This document shows, in pieces, positions 44,760-54,431 of a stretch of 64,000 nucleotides of DNA. Position 1 is the stretch's first letter. Each line of letters opens with the position of its first letter. A program made the position numbers and the translations under genes. This DNA is from Peribacillus loiseleuriae. GTDB lineage: Bacteria; Bacillota; Bacilli; Bacillales; DSM-1321. The notes below the pieces were generated by a model, which was not told the DNA's origin, did no database searches, and saw nothing but the letters and a program-made list of their open reading frames with translations. The stretch spans positions 745,620-809,619 of the forward strand of contig NZ_LFZW01000001.1 in NCBI RefSeq assembly GCF_001183985.1, read 5' to 3'.

Positions 44760-45056
44760 ATGAAAGAAATGACTGCAAAAGAAGTTGAGTTACTGGTAAA
44801 TGAAGGAAAGGTATTAGATATCATCGATGTGCGCGAAGTGGATGAAGTTGCAGCTGGAAAAATTCCGGCAGCTGTAAACATCCCATTAGGGTTAGTTGAA
44901 TTTCGTATGCATGAGTTAGATAAGTCAAAAGAGTACATCATGGTTTGTCGTTCAGGTGGTAGAAGTGGCCGTGCCGCACAATTCCTCGAAGGACAGGGCT
45001 TTGACGTCATTAATATGGCAGGCGGTATGCTTTCTTGGGAAGGGAAAGTCAAATAA
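44760..45056 (+). CDS. Soluble single-domain rhodanese
   Basis: 98 residues. DIIDVREVDEVAAGKIPAAVNIPLG and active-site VCRSGGRSGRAA (Cys about 63) define an active rhodanese. ATG 44760 follows AAGGAGG; a longer frame from 44721 overlaps the preceding gene's end. It would move sulfane sulfur to TusA-like carriers. The Arg-rich active-site loop differs from the membrane rhodanese, so acceptors may differ. Confidence 0.92.
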   Translation: MKEMTAKEVELLVNEGKVLDIIDVREVDEVAAGKIPAAVNIPLGLVEFRMHELDKSKEYIMVCRSGGRSGRAAQFLEGQGFDVINMAGGMLSWEGKVK

Positions 45057-45179
45057 AGTGAAAAGGGGGGCTTTGTTCAACTCTCTCAGAGGGTTAGTTG
45101 CGGCTTACAGGAAGACGTTTCCACAAACGTGGCACTTTTACTACCGGTTAAATTACGATAAATTTTTTTACTGATTTAA

Positions 45180-45195
45180 ATACCCTTATAGGTAT
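45180..45195 (+). promoter_or_regulatory. CstR-like operator before TusA-rhodanese gene
   Basis: ATACCCTTATAGGTAT at 45180-45195, 19 bases before the start of the TusA-rhodanese fusion gene, overlapping its ribosome-site region. It is a near-perfect CsoR-type inverted repeat. Confidence 0.65.
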
Positions 45196-45214
45196 AAAAG
45201 ATGGAGGTTTCAAG

Positions 45215-45790
45215 ATGGAGAACATTAAAGCAAATGCAATGTTAGATGCAAAAGGATTAGCGTGTCCCATGCCAATTGTAAAAACGAAGAAGGCTATGAA
45301 TGAATTAGCGGCTGGTTTGGTTTTAGAAGTTCAAGCAACAGATATTGGTTCAAAAGCTGACTTGAAAGCATGGGCTGAAAGTACAGGACATCAATATTTA
45401 GGTACGCTTGAGGAAGGAGATGTATTAAAGCATTATTTAAGAAAGTCATCTAGTGATGAAACGATTGAAGAAAAGCATCCAAATGTAGCAAAAAATGAAG
45501 AACTAAAAAAGAAATTAAAAGAAGCTGATAACATTGTTGTTCTTGATGTAAGGGAAGCTGCAGAATTTGCTTTTAACCATATCCCGAATGCAATCTCTAT
45601 TCCATTGGGGGAATTAGAAAATCGTTTAAATGAATTAAAAAAAGAGGATGAAATTTTTGTTATATGCCGAACAGGTAACCGTAGTGATCTTGCTGCACAA
45701 AAGTTATCAGAAAACGGATTTACGAATGTTATCAATGTCGTACCAGGCATGAGTCAGTGGTCTGGGGAAACTACTAGTATTAATAGCTAA
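45215..45790 (+). CDS. yrkF: TusA-rhodanese fusion protein
   Basis: 191 residues. N-terminal TusA domain (about 1-80) with [13 protein letters not shown], then a rhodanese domain (about 95-190) with [28 protein letters not shown] and active-site CRTGNRSD. The two sulfur sites in one chain allow direct relay. Close in layout to the Bacillus YrkF fusion and to part of CstA. It may be a duplicate of the solo TusA at 43548, whose [18 protein letters not shown] core is the same. Confidence 0.92.
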   Translation: MENIKANAMLDAKGLACPMPIVKTKKAMNELAAGLVLEVQATDIGSKADLKAWAESTGHQYLGTLEEGDVLKHYLRKSSSDETIEEKHPNVAKNEELKKKLKEADNIVVLDVREAAEFAFNHIPNAISIPLGELENRLNELKKEDEIFVICRTGNRSDLAAQKLSENGFTNVINVVPGMSQWSGETTSINS

Positions 45791-45838
45791 AGATGCTGTT
45801 TGTACATCAATTAAATATATATTTTTTTAAAATAAAAT

Positions 45839-45854
45839 ATACCATAGGGGGTAA
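45839..45854 (+). promoter_or_regulatory. Degenerate CstR-like operator
   Basis: ATACCATAGGGGGTAA at 45839-45854, immediately before the persulfide-dioxygenase-type gene; its GGGGG also serves as the ribosome site. It is weaker than the other copies, with one arm partly degraded. Confidence 0.5.
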
Positions 45855-45858
45855 GTTG

Positions 45859-46986
45859 ATGACTGTACATGCAGTAACTTCAAAAGAGGTAACGAAAAAA
45901 GTTTTTAATAAAGAAGAATTATTTATTTTAGACGTTCGTAATGAAAGTGATTTTTATGATTGGAAAATCGAAGGAGAAAACTTTGAATATTTAAATGTTC
46001 CTTATTTTGAATTGCTTGATGGTGTGAAAGGAATTATGGAAAGGATTCCTTCTGATAAAGAGGTATTAGTTGTTTGTGCAAAAGAGGGCTCATCTATCAT
46101 GGTTGCAGAGATGCTTTCTGAGGCAGGCGTTAAGGTTTCTTACTTAGAAGGTGGAATGAAAGTTTGGAGTGAACATTTAGAACCCATTAAAATTGGGGAT
46201 TTAAAAGATGGAGGAGAAATCTATCAGTTTGTACGGATTGGCAAGGGATGCTTATCTTACTTAGTTGTTTCAAACGGTGAGGCCGCCATTATAGACTCAT
46301 CAAGAATGATTGACATCTATCTAGATTTTTCCGAAAGTATTGGAGCTAAAATTACCCATGTATTTGATACACATCTACATGCCGATCATATTTCTGGTGG
46401 ACGAAGGATTGCTGAAAAAACAAATGCAACATATTGGTTACCGCCAAAAGATGCAACGGAAGTAACGTTTGATTACCAACCGTTAGAAGATGGAAATGAA
46501 GTGACAATTGGTAAAACTGCTATTAATATTCATGCAGTATATTCTCCAGGTCACACAATTGGATCAACATCCATTGTTGTTGACGAAAAGTTCTTACTAT
46601 CGGGGGATATCTTATTTATTGATTCCATTGGAAGACCAGACCTAGCTGGAATGGCAGAAGATTGGGTAGGAGATCTAAGAGAAAGTCTTTATACACGTTA
46701 CAGAAAATTATCTGAGGAACTAATCGTCCTCCCCGCACACTTTATGATTATCGATGAATTAAATGCGGATGGTAGTGTATCTGAAAAATTGGGTAAATTA
46801 TATGAAAAAAATCACGGGTTAAACTTTGAAGATGAAAATGAATTTAGAAAACTAGTGACTGAAAACTTACCACCACAGCCAAATTCATATCAAGAGATTC
46901 GTCAAACAAATATGGGGAAATTCAGCCCTGATGAAGAGAAACAGCGCGAAATGGAAATTGGACCAAATCGTTGTGCGGTCAGATAA
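45859..46986 (+). CDS. yrkH: Rhodanese-metallo-beta-lactamase persulfide dioxygenase
   Basis: 375 residues. N-terminal rhodanese domain (about 1-105): [15 protein letters not shown], active-site VVCAKEGSS (Cys about 76) and GGMKVWSEH. Then a metallo-beta-lactamase domain with metal site [13 protein letters not shown] near 175, [14 protein letters not shown] near 230 and LSGDILFID near 247. This matches persulfide dioxygenase/CstB-type enzymes that oxidise low-molecular-weight persulfides to sulfite. Staphylococcal CstB has the lactamase domain first; here the rhodanese leads, as in the YrkH type. ATG 45859 follows GGGGG; a longer frame from 45793 has no site. Confidence 0.9.
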   Translation: MTVHAVTSKEVTKKVFNKEELFILDVRNESDFYDWKIEGENFEYLNVPYFELLDGVKGIMERIPSDKEVLVVCAKEGSSIMVAEMLSEAGVKVSYLEGGMKVWSEHLEPIKIGDLKDGGEIYQFVRIGKGCLSYLVVSNGEAAIIDSSRMIDIYLDFSESIGAKITHVFDTHLHADHISGGRRIAEKTNATYWLPPKDATEVTFDYQPLEDGNEVTIGKTAINIHAVYSPGHTIGSTSIVVDEKFLLSGDILFIDSIGRPDLAGMAEDWVGDLRESLYTRYRKLSEELIVLPAHFMIIDELNADGSVSEKLGKLYEKNHGLNFEDENEFRKLVTENLPPQPNSYQEIRQTNMGKFSPDEEKQREMEIGPNRCAVR

Positions 46987-47141
46987 AATGAAACGTCTAC
47001 CAGTGGAGTGTTTTCCCAGACTGGTAGTTAGTTGAACTTACAGGGCTTTATAGGCAGTTAACTGACATTTATATTTCTCGATTATACTGACCGTTCATGC
47101 GTAAAAAAGGGAACCCAATTCCTTTTGGAAGGGAGGAAAAA

Positions 47142-47927
47142 TTGGATATCAATTTTATTATTATCATTTTCTTAATTGGTTTTATAGGTTCATTTATTTC
47201 AGGGATGTTAGGAATAGGTGGATCAATTGTAAATTTCCCGATGCTCTTGTATATTCCTGCTGTTCTTGGAGTTGCACATTTTACAGCACATGAAGTTTCA
47301 GGAATTACAGCAATACAAGTTTTCTTTGCGACTATTGGTGGTGTTTGGGCATACCGTAAAGGTGGCTATTTAAATAAATCATTAATTGCATACATGGGAA
47401 TTAGTATTTTGATCGGAAGTTTTATTGGTAGTTTCGGCTCAACTCATATGCCAGAAAGTAGAATAAATGTAGTTTATGGGATTCTAGCATTCATTGCTGT
47501 TGTCATGATGTTTGTACCTAAAAAAGGCATTGATGATATTCTCTTACATGAGGTGAAATTCAATAAGTGGCTTGCTGCGTTACTCGCATTTATCGTTGGA
47601 ATCGGGGCCGGTATTGTAGGTGCGGGAGGGGCGTTTTTGCTAGTGCCCATCATGCTAGTCGTTTTAAAGATACCAACAAGAATGACGATCGCTTCTTCCC
47701 TTGCAATTACACTTATATCAACCATTGGTGCTATTAGCGGGAAAATATCAACAGGCCAAGTGGAATTCTTACCATCGCTTATTACGGTTATTGCCAGTTT
47801 AATAGCTTCGCCTCTTGGAGCTGTTGCTGGGAAAAAGGCAAATACTAAATTCCTGCAAATTATTTTGGCTATCTTGATATTGGTAACTGCAGTGAAGATT
47901 TGGTTGGATATTATATGGGGGAATTAA
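47142..47927 (+). CDS. yrkJ: TauE/SafE-family sulfite/sulfonate exporter
   Basis: 261 residues, about eight membrane segments. [26 protein letters not shown] near the start and a repeated [23 protein letters not shown] in the second half are the TauE signatures. It likely exports sulfite made by the persulfide dioxygenase. The best start is TTG 47142: GGGAGG lies 5 bases upstream, and the length then matches the Bacillus homologue; an in-frame ATG at 47097 has no ribosome site. Its stop runs into a truncated ABC-ATPase gene. Confidence 0.88.
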   Translation: MDINFIIIIFLIGFIGSFISGMLGIGGSIVNFPMLLYIPAVLGVAHFTAHEVSGITAIQVFFATIGGVWAYRKGGYLNKSLIAYMGISILIGSFIGSFGSTHMPESRINVVYGILAFIAVVMMFVPKKGIDDILLHEVKFNKWLAALLAFIVGIGAGIVGAGGAFLLVPIMLVVLKIPTRMTIASSLAITLISTIGAISGKISTGQVEFLPSLITVIASLIASPLGAVAGKKANTKFLQIILAILILVTAVKIWLDIIWGN

Positions 47928-48446
47928 AAGTCTTCTTGAATCAAGTAAGAGAAAAAGTCGGAATGGTGTGTCAACATTTCAATTTATTTCCTCATAAAAC
48001 TGTTTTAGAAAATATTATCGAAGCCCCTATCTTTGTAAGAAGGGAGAGTAAGGATGAGGCGAAGGCAAAAGCGACGAGTCTCCTGGAAATAGTGGGATTG
48101 CAAGATAAAGCCCATTTTTATCCTGATCAATTATCTGGAGGGCAAAAGCAGCGTGTGGCAATAGCGAGGGCAATTAGCAATGGAACCTAAAGTAATGCTT
48201 TTTGATGAGCCAACCTCAGCATTGGATCCTGAACTTGTTGGAGAAGTTCTTCAAGTGATGAAGGCGTTAGCTCGTGAGGGAATGACCATGGTCATTGTGA
48301 CACATGAGATGGGATTTGCAAGAGAAGTTGCTGATCGTGTTGTTATGTTTGCAGACGGAATTATTATAGAAGAAGGACAACCTGATGAAATTTTTACAAA
48401 ACCTAAACATGAGCGAACACAAAGGTTTTTAAACCAGCTTTTATGA
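47926..48446 (+). pseudogene. Truncated amino-acid ABC transporter ATPase (GlnQ-like)
   Basis: N-terminal part with the Walker A loop is missing; reading starts at [29 protein letters not shown], passes [17 protein letters not shown], then a one-base shift near 48170-48180 is needed to reach [26 protein letters not shown] (Walker B). The remainder, [18 protein letters not shown] and [13 protein letters not shown], is intact. It is a polar-amino-acid transporter ATPase. Its 5' truncation falls exactly at the end of the TauE gene, which marks a deletion or insertion breakpoint. Not functional. Confidence 0.88.
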
Positions 48447-48591
48447 TGAAGGAATCGTTTGGGGTTTCTTTCTTTTACAAAAAAACAAAGGTACTTAAAC
48501 CACTAGGGTGAGTCGTTCCGATAATATGGAGAAAAACTAAAAAAACATTTCGAATAACACGTTCATTCACAGTGAAAGTCGCCTATCGATT
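48447..48591. other. Short spacer, no gene seen
   Basis: Sequence after the glnQ-like pseudogene; an AAAAAACAAAGGTACTTAAACC stretch near 48481 resembles insertion-sequence scar material but without terminal repeats. Confidence 0.3.
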
Positions 48592-48645
48592 AACAAAAAT
48601 TCAAACGCTCAGAGAATGATCGATCTGAGCGTTTGAATTTTTGTT
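48592..48645. terminator. Bidirectional terminator with 21-bp perfect stem
   Basis: 48592-48612 and 48625-48645 are perfectly complementary over 21 bases, beginning AACAAAAATTC and ending GAATTTTTGTT, with a 12-base loop. T-rich arms on both strands fit a terminator shared by the plus-strand persulfide operon and the minus-strand gene at 48751. Confidence 0.85.
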
Positions 48646-48750
48646 GCATTTATTAAGTTAAAGCTCATTCGTGTTTGAAGAAAAAATCAAATCGAATCAT
48701 ACTCCAGTAGTCATAAAGTACATTGCTGAAAGCCTAATATTTCTTGGTGA

Positions 48751-49044
48751 TTAGTTTCTGAATGATAACCCATTTTCCTTCAAAGCAGATCTAAGTTTAG
48801 GTAAAGAAGCTGGTCCCACACCGTGAAATTGTAAAATCTCTTTTTCACTATATTTTGATAGATCCTGCAAAGAAATTATCCCATTGTTTTCTAAAGCTCG
48901 TCTTGCTGGTGCCGAGAGCAATGATAGAAATCCATTAACAGGTTTGCGTTCTTGCTCACAAGTCGGACAGGCGGGACAATCGCTACTTGTATAATATGTA
49001 TGTCCTTTGTCACAAGTCCTTACATTTTTTTCTGATGTTGTCAT
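48751..49044 (-). CDS. Zinc-ribbon plus alpha-CTD/helix-hairpin-helix small protein
   Basis: 97 residues. The N-terminus carries a zinc-ribbon-type CDKGHTYYTSSDCPACPTC (Cys/His ligands, residues about 11-29). Residues 40-95 resemble the C-terminal domain of the RNA polymerase alpha subunit or a helix-hairpin-helix: LSAPARRALENNGIISLQDL, YSEKEILQFHGVGPASLPKL. A similar small alpha-CTD-like protein family occurs in Bacillales. It may bind DNA or RNA polymerase; function unproven. AAGGAGACAT ribosome site. A terminator follows at 48592-48645. Confidence 0.75.
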   Translation of the reverse strand: MTTSEKNVRTCDKGHTYYTSSDCPACPTCEQERKPVNGFLSLLSAPARRALENNGIISLQDLSKYSEKEILQFHGVGPASLPKLRSALKENGLSFRN

Positions 49045-49074
49045 TTTTAAATGTCTCCTTTTTTTGGGGGATGG

Positions 49075-49182
49075 GCAGGGCTTCGTAAAATCAGCTCCGC
49101 ACCACCATCTTCATTAGGTGATGTAATTTGAGAATCTGAACTTCTCCATCGTTTTAGTTGGAGGCAGGTGCTCATGGATGTT
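49075..49182 (+). repeat. Dispersed ~107-bp repeat, copy 2
   Basis: Copy of the element at 40451-40557, about three quarters identical by eye, sharing AAAATCAGCTCCGCACCACCA and GCAGGTGCTCA. It lies immediately upstream of the zinc-ribbon gene, whereas copy 1 sits behind the lysine riboswitch. Confidence 0.75.
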
Positions 49183-49568
49183 TCTTATGGAAATTCAACC
49201 CTCTACCAGAAATCTCTTTTTTTAACCTGCATGTTTCGCTATCTCTTAATTCCACTTTCTTGTTTGCCTTACTTTAAGTACATTTCTTTACAATCTATAT
49301 ATATTTCAACACTGTTGATTTACACCTTATCTACCTTGCGAAATTATGATACTAAAAACAAGAAGGGAAATTTCGTAAGAATATAGATGACTGACACCAT
49401 TGGGGAGTTTGCGCGTTTAGTCAAATCTAGAACAGTGACAACATGACGTAAAGGGCGCTATCTTAGTCTGGAAACGGTATAATAAACTGGTAGAAGTAGA
49501 CATTAAAAAGGGACTGCTTATGATGTTTGATTTACATATACAAAGTCAAAAGAAGAAAAGGAGAAACT
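49183..49568. other. Intergenic, no gene seen
   Basis: About 385 AT-rich bases. One 72-codon open frame (49168-49386) begins inside the repeat copy and has no ribosome site or recognised similarity. The ribosome site AAAGGAGA of selO is at the end. Confidence 0.4.
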
Positions 49569-51032
49569 ATGACAAACAGTAATGAAACAGGATGGAACTT
49601 AGATAACAGTTATGCCCGTTTGCCGAAATCATTTGTTTCCAGCATCAACCCAACTCCTGTGCGTTTACCAAAGTTGATTATTCTTAATAATCAAGTGGCA
49701 ACATCTTTGGGGTTGGACATTCAAGCGCTAAAAAGCGAAGACGGTGTAGCGGTGCTTGCTGGGAATCAGATTCCTGAAGGTGCCATGCCTCTCGCTCAAG
49801 CTTACGCGGGGCATCAATTCGGGCATTTTAACATGTTGGGGGACGGTCGAGCGGTACTGCTAGGCGAGCAGATTCTGCCTCAAGGTGAAAGGATGGATAT
49901 TCAGCTTAAGGGTGCAGGGAGAACGCCATACTCTCGCGGGGGGGATGGTCGCGCGGCACTTGGACCGATGTTACGTGAATATATCATCAGCGAAGCAATG
50001 CATGCGCTTGGTATTCCTACCACTCGTAGTCTAGCAGTGGTGACAACTGGTGAGTCAATAATCCGCGAGACCGAGCTACCTGGTGCAATTATGACCCGTG
50101 TGGCTGCCAGTCATCTGCGTGTTGGTACCTTTCAATACGTTGCACAATGGGGCACGGTTGAGGAACTCCGAGACCTGGCTGACTATACACTAAAGCGTCA
50201 TTATCCAGACGTTGAAGTTGATGAGAACCGCTATTTGTCGTTACTTCAAGAAGTGATCAAGCGGCAGGCTGAGCTTATTGCCAAATGGCAACTGGTTGGC
50301 TTTATTCATGGCGTGATGAACACAGACAATATGACCATTAGCGGAGAAACTATCGATTATGGACCTTGTGCCTTCATGGATAGCTATGACCCAGAAACGG
50401 TATTCAGTTCGATTGACATTCAAGGCCGCTATGCCTATGGCAATCAGCCGTATATGGCCGGGTGGAATCTTGCCCGATTTGCTGAAACTTTATTGCCACT
50501 ATTGCATGATGATCAGGAACAGGCTGTCAAACTAGCCCAGGATGAGATTTCTAGGTTTATGGAGTTTTATCGGGAAAAATGGCTTGCGGGAATGAGAGCG
50601 AAATTAGGGATTATTAACGAGGAGACAGAAGATGAAGCCTTGATCGATAGCCTCTTCATTTTGATGCAGAAGTATCATGCAGATTATACGAATACCTTTT
50701 TGGCATTAACATTTGATAAACAGAAAGATACAGTCCTATTTGGCACTTCGGAATTCGCTCAATGGCATGAAATCTGGCAGGCAAGATTAAGTAGACAACA
50801 GGAATCGAAAGACTCCGTAAGTCAGTTGATGCAAAACAGCAATCCTGCTATTATCCCACGGAATCATCGGGTAGAAGAAGCATTAGAAGCTGCAGTGGAA
50901 CAAGGTGACTACAGCGTGATGGAACGACTTTTGGATGTTCTTTCAAACCCTTATGAACACTCCGCTGAACTGGCTGATTACTCTACGCTGCCCGTGTCAA
51001 AATCTCCCTATCAAACCTTTTGTGGTACTTGA
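49569..51032 (+). CDS. selO: SelO/YdiU protein adenylyltransferase (AMPylator)
   Basis: 487 residues, the usual bacterial SelO length. This pseudokinase-fold enzyme moves AMP from ATP to Ser/Thr/Tyr of target proteins under oxidative stress. Family blocks: [74 protein letters not shown], and the metal/catalytic loop [24 protein letters not shown] near residue 245. It ends SPYQTFCGT with a Cys near the C-terminus, comparable to the redox Cys of SelO. ATG 49569 follows AAAGGAGA. Monocistronic, ended by a terminator. Confidence 0.95.
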   Translation: MTNSNETGWNLDNSYARLPKSFVSSINPTPVRLPKLIILNNQVATSLGLDIQALKSEDGVAVLAGNQIPEGAMPLAQAYAGHQFGHFNMLGDGRAVLLGEQILPQGERMDIQLKGAGRTPYSRGGDGRAALGPMLREYIISEAMHALGIPTTRSLAVVTTGESIIRETELPGAIMTRVAASHLRVGTFQYVAQWGTVEELRDLADYTLKRHYPDVEVDENRYLSLLQEVIKRQAELIAKWQLVGFIHGVMNTDNMTISGETIDYGPCAFMDSYDPETVFSSIDIQGRYAYGNQPYMAGWNLARFAETLLPLLHDDQEQAVKLAQDEISRFMEFYREKWLAGMRAKLGIINEETEDEALIDSLFILMQKYHADYTNTFLALTFDKQKDTVLFGTSEFAQWHEIWQARLSRQQESKDSVSQLMQNSNPAIIPRNHRVEEALEAAVEQGDYSVMERLLDVLSNPYEHSAELADYSTLPVSKSPYQTFCGT

Positions 51033-51076
51033 TATATGTTCTAGTTTTACGCTTTGTATCGTTTACTATAAGTACA

Positions 51077-51114
51077 AAATAATGCTGCCTACTTCTAAGG
51101 TAGCATTATTTTTC
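51077..51114 (+). terminator. Rho-independent terminator after selO
   Basis: AAATAATGCTGCCT (51077-51090) pairs with AGGTAGCATTATTT (51098-51111), one G-T pair, then TTTTC. Confidence 0.88.
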
Positions 51115-51368
51115 TTTAAAAGGATAGGTTATGAGATGGAAAAGTGAACCCTACCTGAATTAAATAAGGTTCTTTTAGTTCTTCTTTAACTAAATTCAGC
51201 TTCATGTAGCAACTACTACTCTTCGATTAAGGTTCCTTACACTTATTCCCTGTTTCATTAGATTTTGAAATATACCGACAAATTGTTTAGAATGAAGGGA
51301 TTAACCTATAAGATAAAAAATAACACTTAATCATTTATAATGAAATTTTTATATATTGGGTGGTCCTT
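51115..51368. other. Intergenic, no gene seen
   Basis: Spacer before the sigma-54 activator gene. No promoter stands out. The activator start is preceded by GGGTGG. Confidence 0.35.
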
Positions 51369-53108
51369 ATGTCAACTGAATTAGAAATGAAAAAAGAAGT
51401 AAGTGCAATGATATCTAAGTTGTTTCGTTTATTTCCGATTAAGGTTGAAGTGTGTTTAGAAGATAGTGATTATAAAGAATTACAGCAGAATTGTCCGGTT
51501 CTAAACAAAGTCCAAAAGACAGGCATGGATGTCTTCGTCAGAAATAAGAATGCATATGAAACATGTGCAGTGAAAGATTGCTGTCCTTCAGAACCGTTCA
51601 TTTTAAAAGCTATTACCAAAGCCAAAAAGGTAGTGGGTGTTCTATTGGTTACTGCTCTAGAGGGCAAAACGGACTGGTTATTTGAGAATTACAATGTAAT
51701 GGAAGTTCAGCTTGATTTCTGCACAGAATGGATAAGCAATAAACTAGAGAATGAAGATCTTCGAACCGAAAATAGCTCGATAATAGAAGAGGTAAATAGT
51801 ATCTTTTCTTTTATCCAAGACCCTGTTTTACTCGTTGACGTAGATGGAAAGATCCATAATATGAGCCATCGTGTTAGTCGGTTTTTTAATAAAATTAGGA
51901 ATGTCTTAATAGGTGGACCTATTACCGAAATCATATCAGACTCTGATTGGGTAAGAGTGAAAAATATGAAGAAACAGCAGGATTTGAAAGTCTCGGTTAA
52001 ATTAGAAACTGGGGATCAAAAGGAATATCTAGCCATGGTGAAACCACTCGTTTCAAACGGAGAAATAGCATCTTTTTTAATCAATGTAACGCCTATTATG
52101 GATTCAAAAAAGAAAGTGCACGAACAAAGAGTCCTTTATACCTTTAATGATGTAAAAGGGATAAGTGATTCGATTCAAAATGTTGTAGATATTGCCAAGA
52201 GGATTGCGCCAAGTAATACCACTGTCTTACTAAGAGGTGAGAGTGGGACGGGTAAAGAAATATTTGCACAAGCTATTCATCGGGAAAGCCATCGGAAAGA
52301 CGGTCCGTTTATTGCATTGAATTGTGCGGCTATTCCTGAATCTTTACTAGAAAGTGAACTTTTTGGACATGTAAAAGGGGCCTTTACCGGTTCATCAGCA
52401 GATAAACCTGGAAGATTTGAATTAGCCAATGAGGGAACGATTTTCTTGGACGAAATTGGTGATCTCCCACTTCCATTGCAGTCTAAACTATTAAGAGTTG
52501 TTCAAGAAAGAAAAATTGAACGAGTAGGGGATACCAAAAGTACCCCTGTAAATGTTCGTATTATTACAGCTACTCACCGTAATCTGGAAAAACTTGTAGC
52601 AAATGGCCAGTTTAGAGAAGATTTATACTATCGACTTAATGTAATTCCGATTACGATTCCGCCTTTAAGAGAAAGAAGAGAAGATATCCCTATACTCATT
52701 GATTACTATATGAAAAAATTTTCGGAGGAGTTTTTCCGCTCACCTAAAAGAATATCAGAAGATGCTTTTGAATTGTTGCTCAGCAATCTTTGGCCTGGAA
52801 ATATAAGAGAGCTGCAGAATGTTGTCAATCATTTTGTTCAATTAGAAATTGGTGATTTAGTGACAATTGAAAGCTTGCCCAATTATTTAAAACATGTGAA
52901 TGAAACGGAACGAAGAGTAGAAAAGGAAGCTGCCATAAATGAAAAATATTCAATGAAGTCGAGCAATCGAATAAATGAGAAAGAGATAATTATTGATCTA
53001 TTAGATCAATATGGCAGAGATACGATTGGGAAAAAGAGAGTAGCAAGCCATTTGAATATTAGCTTGCCCACCTTATATCGGAGAATTAGTAAGTTCAAAA
53101 TCAAGTAA
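51369..53108 (+). CDS. Sigma-54-dependent transcriptional activator
   Basis: 579 residues. N-terminal sensory part of unknown type with several Cys (KDCCPSEPF near 75), a PAS-like segment [18 protein letters not shown] around 152-170, then the central AAA+ domain: [15 protein letters not shown] (Walker A, about 290), the sigma-54 contact loop GAFTGS near 337, [22 protein letters not shown] (Walker B), [30 protein letters not shown]; and a Fis-type helix-turn-helix at the C-terminus ([19 protein letters not shown], about 555-573). The GAFTGA motif has Ser at the last position. It lies 216 bases upstream of a perfect -24/-12 promoter, so it probably activates the hydantoinase operon. Confidence 0.93.
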   Translation: MSTELEMKKEVSAMISKLFRLFPIKVEVCLEDSDYKELQQNCPVLNKVQKTGMDVFVRNKNAYETCAVKDCCPSEPFILKAITKAKKVVGVLLVTALEGKTDWLFENYNVMEVQLDFCTEWISNKLENEDLRTENSSIIEEVNSIFSFIQDPVLLVDVDGKIHNMSHRVSRFFNKIRNVLIGGPITEIISDSDWVRVKNMKKQQDLKVSVKLETGDQKEYLAMVKPLVSNGEIASFLINVTPIMDSKKKVHEQRVLYTFNDVKGISDSIQNVVDIAKRIAPSNTTVLLRGESGTGKEIFAQAIHRESHRKDGPFIALNCAAIPESLLESELFGHVKGAFTGSSADKPGRFELANEGTIFLDEIGDLPLPLQSKLLRVVQERKIERVGDTKSTPVNVRIITATHRNLEKLVANGQFREDLYYRLNVIPITIPPLRERREDIPILIDYYMKKFSEEFFRSPKRISEDAFELLLSNLWPGNIRELQNVVNHFVQLEIGDLVTIESLPNYLKHVNETERRVEKEAAINEKYSMKSSNRINEKEIIIDLLDQYGRDTIGKKRVASHLNISLPTLYRRISKFKIK

Positions 53109-53119
53109 GGAATATTTGG

Positions 53120-53230
53120 AAAATGAGAAAAGTAGAGAAATTTTGAGAAAAATTGAGAAAATGAATGGAAAGTATTGTTTTTTAGTGGTTTTTACACTTT
53201 TAATTATCGGAATTATTCTCATAATTAAAA
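53120..53230 (+). promoter_or_regulatory. Candidate activator sites upstream of sigma-54 promoter
   Basis: A 10-bp perfect inverted repeat, TTTTAATTAT (53198-53207) with ATAATTAAAA (53221-53230), lies about 50-85 bases before the -24 element, where a sigma-54 activator would bind. Upstream, 53120-53163 has four near-repeats of the kind GAGAAA / TTGAGAAAA. Confidence 0.5.
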
Positions 53231-53282
53231 AACTTGAATTTAACTATCCTTATTGCCTCTGATTTCAGAGTTTTTATTTTTT

Positions 53283-53298
53283 TGGCACGGTTCTTGCA
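53283..53298 (+). promoter_or_regulatory. Sigma-54 (-24/-12) promoter
   Basis: TGGCAC at 53283-53288 and TTGCA at 53294-53298, a perfect consensus TGGCAC-N5-TTGCA. It precedes the first DUF917 gene by 26 bases. The activator gene directly upstream is the likely partner. Confidence 0.9.
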
Positions 53299-53324
53299 TG
53301 ATAGATTAGAAAGGGGCAAAACAA

Positions 53325-54431
53325 ATGTCGTGGCAAATCAAAAAACAAGATATTCCGTTTTTGGCCATCGGTGCAAAAATGATTGCTTGTGGAGGTGGTG
53401 GGAATACAAAAACGATCCAGAGTTTATTACTTTCGATCATGAAAGATGATGATGTCATAACTGTAAAGACTATGAGTGATATTGACGACGAATGGATTGT
53501 CGGGATAGGAATGATGGGATCAACCATTCTTTATGATGAGAACATCCCATCAGGGGAAGAAGGAGATCAAGCTTTAAAGGTATATGAATCCATTGTTCAA
53601 AGAAGGGTAGATGCCCTAATATCCGTTGAAATTGGTGGAATAAATGCGTTAGCGCCATTAGTGACGGCTGTTCAAAACCACTTGCCAGTAGTGGATGGAG
53701 ACAGCATGGGCAGGGCGTTTCCAGAATTATATATGACTACTTTTTATCTAAATCAAATACCGCTTACACCCCTTGTTCTGCAAACACATGATGTAAGTGA
53801 GGTTATTCAAGGTATTCATGATATTCAAATCGCAGCAGAGAAGACAAAAGACTTTATTGCTACAAACGGCGGGTATGTCCATTTTGTCGGATTCGGAGCG
53901 AAGGCAAGAAAAATGAAAACATCGATGATTCCAGGGTCATTAAAATTAATTTACAGGTTAGGTATGGCGATTAAAAAAGACATATCGATCGATCAAAAAA
54001 TGGAAGAGATGTTGGCTGTATTCGGAAACTCACTGTATGGTAAACCTCATGAAATTATCAGAGGTGAAGTGACTGATGTGAGCAAATGGTTTGAGCAGGA
54101 ATCATTAATAGGCAAGTTCACGGTAGAAGGAAACTCTTCTTTTTTAAATAAATGGGTTGAGATTGAATTTAAAAATGAATTTATTGCAATTAAGGAAAAA
54201 CAATATATTTGTACGATTCCTGATCTCATTCTGGTGTTAGATGAAGAAAGCTTAGCCCCCTATAGTGTTTCCGAGATTCAAGAAGGTCTATCTGTCATCA
54301 TTTTTGCAGTGCCGGCTCCGAGTATCATACGGACTAAAGATATGCTTGCAATTATTGGTCCTCATAATTTTGATTTAGCTGTTCCATCTAAACTACTACA
54401 AGGAGATTGTCATCATGAAGCTTGGAATTGA
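53325..54431 (+). CDS. DUF917 (S-methyl-thiohydantoin-desulfurase-like) protein 1
   Basis: 368-residue DUF917 protein. The family hallmark IACGGGGNTKTIQ lies near residue 20, followed by MMGSTILYDENIPSGEE, DALISVEIGGINALAPL and VVDGDSMGRAFPELYMTTF near residue 125. Family members have lately been linked to removal of sulfur from S-methyl-thiohydantoins ahead of hydantoinases; I have not verified this here. The metal or active-site residues are not assigned. First gene behind the sigma-54 promoter; its last 17 bases overlap the hydantoinase gene. It is paralogous to the DUF917 protein at 57369 (shared GDSMGRAFPE/ADGMGRAFPE). Confidence 0.85.
   Translation: MSWQIKKQDIPFLAIGAKMIACGGGGNTKTIQSLLLSIMKDDDVITVKTMSDIDDEWIVGIGMMGSTILYDENIPSGEEGDQALKVYESIVQRRVDALISVEIGGINALAPLVTAVQNHLPVVDGDSMGRAFPELYMTTFYLNQIPLTPLVLQTHDVSEVIQGIHDIQIAAEKTKDFIATNGGYVHFVGFGAKARKMKTSMIPGSLKLIYRLGMAIKKDISIDQKMEEMLAVFGNSLYGKPHEIIRGEVTDVSKWFEQESLIGKFTVEGNSSFLNKWVEIEFKNEFIAIKEKQYICTIPDLILVLDEESLAPYSVSEIQEGLSVIIFAVPAPSIIRTKDMLAIIGPHNFDLAVPSKLLQGDCHHEAWN

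Noticed and set aside
49168..49386. 72-codon open frame beginning inside a repeat
   Set aside because: No ribosome site, hydrophobic low-complexity translation, no family resemblance.
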